This document shows, piece by piece, positions 45,755 through 52,670 of a stretch of DNA of 52,670 nt; within the stretch, counting starts at the first letter, position 1, and every line of letters starts with the position of its first letter. The position numbers and the translations under genes were made by a program. Origin of the DNA: Cylindrobasidium torrendii FP15055 ss-10 (taxonomy: Eukaryota > Basidiomycota > Agaricomycetes > Agaricales > Physalacriaceae); assembly GCA_000934385.1 (NCBI GenBank), contig KN880599.1, positions 1-52,670 on the forward strand, read 5' to 3'. Below the pieces are notes generated by a model. That model ran no database searches. It saw nothing but the letters and a program-made list of their open reading frames with translations, and was not told the origin of the DNA.

Positions 45755-48700
45755 ATGGCCTGTGCGGATTCTAATCGCCTGTCAAAACGGTCGGGCCCTT
45801 CGACTACCTCCTCATCGTCGCCGACGACGCGCGCGCGTTCATTCTCAAATCCGTTTTCCCGGTCACGGCGCCCTGCAACAGCACCTTCTTCCAATGCACC
45901 ACTGAATCCACACACACTATTTGCGAGGAGCGAGCGGCCATCCACATCTGAGCTCCGTCCGTCTGAAGCACGAGCCAGGCCATCGCAGTCGCCTCCCCGA
46001 GAACGAAAATCAATGCTACCGACCCGTGTGTATGCTGTACGAGAAAAAGTGTACTGGCTGACCGCTGGCTAGCGCAACACCGTCGAAATGGAGAAGCAAC
46101 AAACGCGCCCAGCAGTTCGACGCGTCTTGGTGCGTCTACCGCAGATTCTGTTCAGCCAAATCTCATTCCGTACAGTGCCAGAGGGTATTCCCACACCAGC
46201 TTTGCCGAGGCGTTCAATGTCTGCCGCCGTAGAAAAACCGAAGAATCCCGGTACGTCCATTTTACCCCAACTACTGACGATGGGAATTCTCATTTTTTCG
46301 CCTAGCTCCAACCCATCGCACGGCCTCTGCCACTGTGACCTCGAAACTTAGTGGTGCGTCCCACGCATATACGCGGCTGTCAAAACACTGACAGCCACCA
46401 GTTCCTCATGAGATCCGTCACTCCTCGTCATCCAAGTCGTTATCAGCTACCCGCGCATCCTCGTCCTCGCATTCTCCCGCAAACCTTGGCGCCCCTGCCG
46501 CAACTAGTCGCACTGTGTCCCCGTCAAGCTCTGGCAGCCGCCGAGTTGAACCTTCGACCTCGATTTCACCAGCATTGGACGCTTTGCCCCAGCGACTGGC
46601 AGTTGAAGACATGAAGCGTCTGATGTCCAAGCCTGCATCTGTTTTGTCTGGATCCGACTCTGAAGGCTACCGCTCCCTTGGTCAGCCCGGATCAATTGGC
46701 AGGAATCCGAACGCGAGGCGCCAAACTGTGTTGGTTGGACCTTTGCACAGCGACGACGACATGCTCGGTAGTGGTGGATACCGCAGTTCCCCTGCCCCGA
46801 CGTCTCCAAGCGTCATCGCAGGCGCGTCAAAAGTGAAGACAAAGACTAAGCCGACACCGTATTCAGACACCGAGGCTAGTGCTCCACTGAGTCGTATCCC
46901 GTCTGCCGAACGCAAAAGGCTCAAGCGCCGTCCAAGCCAAGAGCAGAAGGCAGCGCAGATCGTACCGCCGTCTTACAACAAGGCCAAGCCTTCAACAAGT
47001 CGTTCACATGAACCTACGCCCGACTCGAATGGTGTGACGCCTGCAACGGCACTGGCATTGGCGTACAAGCAAAGACTATTGGATGCCGAGGAGCGGGAAC
47101 GACGAGAGAGTCTTGCACAGGGACGAAACCCGGATCCTCTGTTGGTATCCCCCGCAGCACCCGACGATCCGCAAGCGCCTTACTATACCGTGCTGGGTTC
47201 ACGCTCTGGCAAGGTCGTCGCCGTGGGTGGTCCAGAAGACTCATGGACAGAAGTGAGTCTTGGCGCCGGGTTTGCGCAGACTCTAGGTCAGGGTCTTGGA
47301 CTTGATACTATCACTTCGACCGTCACCACTGGCGTCAAGTCTCGCGCAAGCATGCAGAACATCAAGTCGCCATCGAATTCTATCAGCAAAACCTTGGGGC
47401 GCAAGGTTTCCCAACGCTGGCGGAAGGGAAGCTTCAACGCAGATGACTGGCAGATGGCTGAGGTTCCCGCCCCAGTGGAGGGTCCGCTTCCCGAAGAGCC
47501 TGAGCCCGTTCACGAGCAGGAGCAGGAGCAGGAGCGCGGACGCCCGAATTTACAAGAGAGGAGAAAGAGTACTGGGAGAAAATCTACTGCGCCTGTCGCC
47601 GGCCTCCGCGTATCCGTTAGTGGCAGTCCCAAAGCTGCGGAGGGGTCACCGAAGACGCCTCAAACGGCCACCACACCCATGCTGACGCCCAAGGATGCCG
47701 ATGGTCCTCACACACTCCCACGCACACGCAAGGCCGATACACTGGGCCCTGCGAACAATGGAAACAGCAGCAAACTGTGGAAGTTGATGAAGAGGATCAG
47801 TACGGGTGGCCTGCGGGAGAAGTACACCTCCGACGAGGCGGCTCCGCCAGTCCCTTCGGTGCCCAAAGAGCTGATTAGCGGGCCGCTCTCAGCTGATGGG
47901 CATGGTTCATCCCAACGAAGTAGTGTCCTCGAAAAGTTCACCCAATCGCGGCCGTCAATGAACGCCAGCCAATCTTCACCCTCGCGCCTTCCTCTTGCAA
48001 CTTCGCCATTGGTGCAGTCATCACCCACTCGGAATGCTGAGCCGTCAGTGCCTCAATCCGGTGTTCGACAAAGTACGACCACTCGGTCTTCATCACCAGT
48101 CTCGTCGTCGGATGTGGCCTCATCCAGGTTCTTTAACCGTACGCTCTCACAACGATCATCTACTTCGTCCTATGGTGAAGAGGTTCCGCCCATACCCAAC
48201 ACCCGCCTTGGACAACACATTGTCCCACCTCACGAGCTGTACAAATTCTCGTCTCCCAAGGCTAGCTCTTCGTCTCTGGGAACCAATGGCAGCGGTGGTA
48301 GCAAGGCACAGAGTCTCCGCTCTGGGGGCACGTCAAGATCGTCAAGCAAGACACGCACCCAGCGCTCGACGTCCTCTCCAGAAAAGTACACTGCTTCTAC
48401 TGAAGATATGAGCATCGACCCCCCAAGCCTGCCTTCCCTCCCTGTACCACCACGCCGACTGTTGAACAAGTTGACAAAACCAGCGCCGTCGCCGACGATA
48501 CCAGCATTTTCAATTGAGTCCCCAATCAACACTTTTGTTCGCAAGAAACAGAGTATAGATCTGGAAGCTGTGTCTCCGCCGCCTCCACGGCCTAGTCGCA
48601 GTCCTCGTCGGCCCAGTGGATCATCGCCAGCGCCGACCTTGCCGCCACTCGCATTATCAACGCCTCAGTCATCCCCGGCTCCGATACAAAAGCCGTCGTA

Positions 48701-49028
48701 CGAGAGCAAGAACTCGTTGGATTTGAAGAGGTCGTCCACAACGTCACATTCCACTGTGACACCTTCAAGACCGCGGTCGTTTGCCAGCACGCTCGGTGCG
48801 GGCACGTTTGGCTCGACGTCGGGGGTTGCGATGAAGGCACAGTTCAGGGAGAAACCGTCGCCGAGGGCAGCGATGAGCGAGCGGGAAAAGGCAGATATGT
48901 GGGACGACCTATTGGAGCGGAGTGCACGAGCGGGCGGAACGCTGCATCTGAAAGGCGCTGATGCCCTCGCCAGCGATGAGATGCGGTTTTCTGCTACAAG
49001 TACAGACTTCTGGAGCGACGGCGAGTAA
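45755..49028 (+). CDS. Large Ser/Pro-rich protein, unknown function
   Basis: A 1041-residue, largely disordered protein from four exons (45755-46027, 46073-46250, 46306-46353, 46402-49028; introns of 45, 55 and 48 nt). It is Ser, Pro, Thr and Arg/Lys rich throughout, with many SP/TP sites (TPKDADGPHTLPRTRK). Short patches look conserved: PEGIPTPALPRRSMSA, SSKLWKLMKRISTGGLREKYTS, PPIPNTRLGQHIVPPHELYKFS and, near the end, EREKADMWDDLLERSARAGGTLHL. The C-terminal patch may be a helical interaction site. The composition suggests a phosphorylated scaffold of the cell cortex or cytoskeleton, but that is only inference. Confidence 0.8.
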
Positions 49029-49956
49029 ACGAAAACTCCGTTCCCCCCCTGTAGTCGTCTCCTTCGGGGACAGGGCGGTCCTTTTTTCGCCCCTCCCCTC
49101 CATTCTCTTGCAACTTGCTTTCGATACTGTATCCAATATTTCCTTTAACTTTTGACAGACTTACATACCTACTACTACACACTGATACCCCCGCCCGTAC
49201 CCCCACCTCTCCTCGCCCTCGCTCACCATGTACAACTGTCGCTCATCGTCTTCCGCGCACACACTGCAGTTCTTGTTGTGATATATACGTACTGATAAAC
49301 ATGGGTCGACACCTCCCCACTCTCGTTTTCGTTGACGAACTACCTTTTTTTTCCCGTCCCTTTTTAGATTAACGGAGCGCTGGAGCAGCTCGAGGTGCAA
49401 CTGATTCAAAGCTTGTCGACAAGGGGGTCTTTATTTGCTCTTACTGGTGTTATATACGATTTCTATGATACATGCCGCGGGCTTTCTTACGCAGAGAAAT
49501 ATATTTAGATCATTGAACGTAGGTGTACAGCGTAGAGAAGACTCAATATTGCACGAGTTTACCAGGCATTTCACACTTGCTGAGAGATGCCCCATTGTGT
49601 AAATAAATCGGGAGACGGTATTTGTCAGATGAAGATGTTTGTTGACACCTTTTCCAAGAGCTGCTATGCAAGTACAGTCGGGATACTTGTAGCTGTCGAT
49701 GAAATCCAAAGAATTTGGTATGCATCTCACGGTGCATATGTGCACAGTGCCACCAAGTCGCCACGGCCTACTGGGTGCGTCCATAATTAATTCTCAGATG
49801 GATCGTATGGCCTCGAGCTTACCCTCGTCCGACTAGTATCACACTCAGTCGAGCTTACCTGCCATCACAGTGGGATCTATAAAAACATTCTCCGCTTCTC
49901 ATCCACGCTATCGAAACGGCCGAGTCAGGTCCCACCAAGGTTCTCCTTCCACCACC
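49029..49956. other. Intergenic region, no gene seen
   Basis: About 0.93 kb with C/T-rich tracts in the left half, the 3' flank of the Ser-rich gene. The promoter and leader of the phosphatase-like gene lie at the right end (CTTCCACCACCATGTC). No other feature recognised. Confidence 0.35.
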
Positions 49957-51814
49957 ATGTCGAACGATACTGTCCTCGGCGTTGTTGTACTCACTCGGCA
50001 CGGTGACCGTCAGGGTACAATATCCCATGGATCTACTTTTATTTCTGAGCAAATGCTAACCAACCTCTTGTAGGATTCTATCAAGACCCGAAAACCCTGA
50101 AAGCGAGTGATACATCGATTACGCCTCTTGGGAACGTGAGCTATTGGTGCACTCTCATAAATGAGCACCCAGGCTGAAAGATGTCATTGTAACAGGTGCA
50201 AGAGTATCAGCTTGGGAGCTTGTTGCGGTCCATCTATCTGAACTCGACATCCGAGTCATTTGTGAAGGGCATCAATGCGTCCATCGTAAATTTGGACCAA
50301 GTCAAAGGTGTGACTCTACTCAATCAATCACACAGTGCAACCAATAAGCTGACACTGGTAATTTTCTAGTTCGTGCTGATGCAGGAGGCGAAGGAGGTGT
50401 CATCTACAACTCCGCCGTGAGCTTGCTCCAAGGTCTTTTCCCTGCAAACTCGAACTACTCGACGACTCTCGCGAATGGAACAGTCGTCGAGGGCCCATTG
50501 GACGGTTATCAATATGTGCCCAGTATGTCCGCATCCGCCTTGTCTCCCTGGCATTGTGGTTCTGACTTGGATATATAGTCGAAACTGTAGAGCCCGACAA
50601 CGATGTATCACTGGAAGGGTGGACAGACTGTGCCGTATGACCTCGTTTCACCTGGAAGTACCTCTCCGTACTGACATTTATCTCTGTGTAGACCTTTGAC
50701 GACCACACGAGCGACTTCTATAAATCAGATGCCTTTAAACAAAAGGCTAGCGAGGCGAGTGACTTCTTGAGCAAACTGCCTCAGTACCTGGATGGACGCC
50801 CAGCCACCCTCGAGGGAATGGTATGTCTTATGCCATCGTTCTTTGCGTGCTATCTCACTAAACTCAAATGTAGTGGAATGTAGACTTGCACCTTGCAATA
50901 ACCTCTCTGATTCTGACGTGAAGCTCAGGTCTATGATTTCATGAACGTGGAGAATATCCACGACGCCTCGTTCGCGAATGCGATTCCCGATGGGTACATG
51001 CAACAGGCGCGCGCGCTCGCGAACTGGCACGAATATGGTGTCTTCAGTGACTCTAGCCTCAATGGCATTGGGAATAGTGAGATTTTCTCGCCACTATTAT
51101 TCATGCCGGAAACTGATGACTGCCAGTCGCGGCGCGTGCTATGCTGCCGTCTGTTTTCGAGGCTTTCGAAGAGATATCGTCGGGAGACATGAAGCTCTAC
51201 TATATCGGAGTTTCATACAAGCCCTTCCTTTCTCTGTTCAACATGACACAGTTGGACGCAAGATACCCAGAGCTTCATGGCATTGGTCAGTCTTCCCTCT
51301 GGCACGGAGAGCAGAACTGAGATTGATGTATTACACAGTCAACTATGCCGCTGCTGTCACCCTCGAAGTACGCCAGCCCTCCACCGGCAACGAGCCTGTC
51401 CTGCGCTTCAACTTCAAGAACGGTACCGACGATGCCGCTTTTACGACATACAACCTCTTTGGCAAGGACGGGGACATTCCTGTGTCTGAATTCGTGAACA
51501 CTCTCCAGCCCGCTGCAATCAACTCGACAGCAGAGTGGTGTTCTGCCTGCTCGAACAGTGCCGACCGTGGTTGCGGCGCGCTGTCCCAGGCGGCTGCTTC
51601 TGCACGCACACACCAGATCATCAGCCCTGTAGGCGCTGGATTCCTTGGTGCTGGGCTCACCCTCGCTGTCGCGCTTATCATGTTCTTAGTCCTCCTGTTC
51701 TTGGGCGTTCTTACGGTCGGCCATGGCAAACGTTCTCGGAAATCTGTGAGGCTTTCTGCTTGTTGCTCTTGAGTACTATAACTCAAATGTCCGCAGGTTG
51801 AAACAAAGGCATAA
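49957..51814 (+). CDS. Histidine-acid-phosphatase-fold membrane protein
   Basis: A 435-residue branch-2 histidine phosphatase homologue. Eleven exons; introns 50015-50073, 50136-50195, 50308-50369, 50523-50578, 50635-50691, 50821-50873, 50880-50928, 51077-51126, 51286-51338 and 51746-51796. Between two introns lies an exon of only 6 nt (50874-50879, Trp-Asn) that completes GMWNVYDFMNVENIHD. The N-terminus carries the phosphohistidine motif as TRHGDRQG. Where active family members have a His-Asp proton donor, this protein reads IGVSYKPFLSLFNMT, so catalysis is doubtful. No signal peptide is visible. A C-terminal transmembrane helix (GLTLAVALIMFLVLLFLGVL) is followed by KRSRKSVETKA. Putative N-glycosylation sites (NST, NGT) suggest a luminal or extracellular globular domain. 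Confidence 0.88.
50874..50879 (+). other. Six-nucleotide microexon
   Basis: TGGAAT, flanked by introns of 53 nt (GTATGT...TGTAG) and 49 nt (GTAGAC...CTCAG). It adds Trp-Asn in phase 0 and gives MWNVYDFMNV. From memory, a W-N pair is conserved here in fungal homologues. Confidence 0.7.
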
Positions 51815-52087
51815 CGTGGTCTCTATAAGAAAGTGAAGATGTGCGGTGTACTTGTATACTTACGAAACCCTTGTACGCAAACCTAGGCGTGTGTTGTATA
51901 CGAGAACGATAGATAGAAACCTAACGACAGTGTTAAGACCATCAATTGGCGTGGTCCCTTATATTGTCGGTCTTTGGATTCTTGGGCGACTACTTCAAAC
52001 AAGAACGCATGCGCACTGATATCGATGTTCCGGTGTGCATAATTAATGTGCTGGAATCATGCGTGTTCTTAAACCTTGAATCTCTAG

Positions 52088-52555
52088 GATACCCATGAAT
52101 ATCAGTCGCGGCCAATGCGCGTAGCCAAAGAAAAGAACAGAACCTACGCCCGTAGTCCTCTCGACGACTTGCACTCCTTTTTCTGGACGACTCTCTGGGC
52201 TATTATGAACAACGAGAACCAGGTATCCGAAAATGAAGATGAACCTGAGTGGCGGAGTGACTTGCGCGGCACCTGGAAAGATCGGGAAAGTATGATGTTC
52301 GCGTTTTCTATGTGCAACATGGACTCTAGCTACAGTCCCATGCTCGTCAAAATGAAGTCGTTCATGGGAGCATGGAAAATCAAGATAGACAACCTGCTCA
52401 AAGAGGGCCACGTCAAAGCCGCCGAACTTTCAAAGAGCGCGGAGACCTTAGGAGAGGATATGTTGAATATGTACAACTGCCTCGCGCTCCGTGGCATTAC
52501 TGAGTACTTCGAGCTAGTCCTTGAGTATGAGGAGTCTCTGTGCCTGTGGATGTAA
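52088..52555 (+). pseudogene. FunK1-like kinase C-terminal fragment
   Basis: An open frame of about 155 codons. After a possible acceptor (CTCTAG at 52081-52086), with the first in-frame ATG at 52115, it reads RTYARSPLDDLHSFFWTTLWAI. This resembles the D-D-L-x-S-F-F-W-x-x-L-W block of fungal-specific FunK1 kinases, followed by a helical tail (LLKEGHVKAAELSKSAETLG). No upstream kinase lobes are present; the phosphatase-like gene ends only about 270 bp earlier, so most of a kinase is missing. It is best read as a truncated copy, though a stand-alone short gene is possible. The 115 bp after its stop show nothing. Confidence 0.45.
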
Positions 52556-52670
52556 CCCATTGTTGAATCTGTGTCCATCGACGCGGAACGCAGGGCGTAA
52601 TGAGAGATATCGATGCATACGTTCCGTCCCATTGCGGCGTCACGCTCACTTCGAAGGCTTCATGAGAGTC

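Overview
The window comes from a filamentous basidiomycete, most likely an Agaricomycete. Genes are intron-dense, with canonical 45-60 nt GT-AG introns that leave exact in-frame joins. It holds expanded lineage-specific F-box families, a Zn2Cys6 factor and a fragment resembling the fungal-specific FunK1 kinases. No rRNA, tRNA, CRISPR or prokaryotic feature was seen. All gene models were spliced by hand, and each full model sums to a whole number of codons.

Layout. (1) 249-3665, minus strand: two tandem F-box/LRR-like genes of one family, here called FB2; the outer copy is broken. (2) 4073-10230, plus strand: a bestrophin-type anion channel, the mitochondrial porin VDAC and a single-pass membrane protein. 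(3) 11079-18724, plus strand: five tandem, two-exon F-box genes of a second family, here called FB1. Four carry the same short palindrome about 50 nt before the start codon. The first is interrupted by a 955-bp DNA element with perfect 38-bp terminal inverted repeats. A decayed FB2 fragment lies between the fourth and fifth. (4) 19109-24142, minus strand: two large FB2 genes, the second with a very acidic repeat-encoded tail. (5) 25240-29448: a zinc-less MDR oxidoreductase (plus), a GNAT acetyltransferase and a 13-exon metacaspase (both minus). (6) 30003-43178, minus strand: a small unknown two-exon gene, a VNX1-like vacuolar cation/H+ antiporter, an Old Yellow Enzyme homologue, a conserved Ser-rich coiled-coil protein, a Zn2Cys6 factor and an ArsB/NhaD-like transporter. 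(7) 45755-52555, plus strand: a large Ser/Pro-rich protein, a membrane-anchored histidine-acid-phosphatase-fold protein with an altered catalytic motif, and a FunK1-like kinase fragment.

The most distinctive part is the F-box array at 0.2-24 kb: nine F-box genes or pseudogenes plus one relic from two families. FB1 genes point right and FB2 genes point left. Today FB1-5 and FB2-3 face each other tail to tail, and the relic behind FB1-4 suggests that such a convergent pair was once duplicated as a unit. F-box proteins normally select substrates for SCF ubiquitin ligases, so this may be a rapidly evolving substrate-recognition locus. That functional reading is inference. The remaining genes look like ordinary housekeeping or accessory genes and show no sign of a shared pathway.
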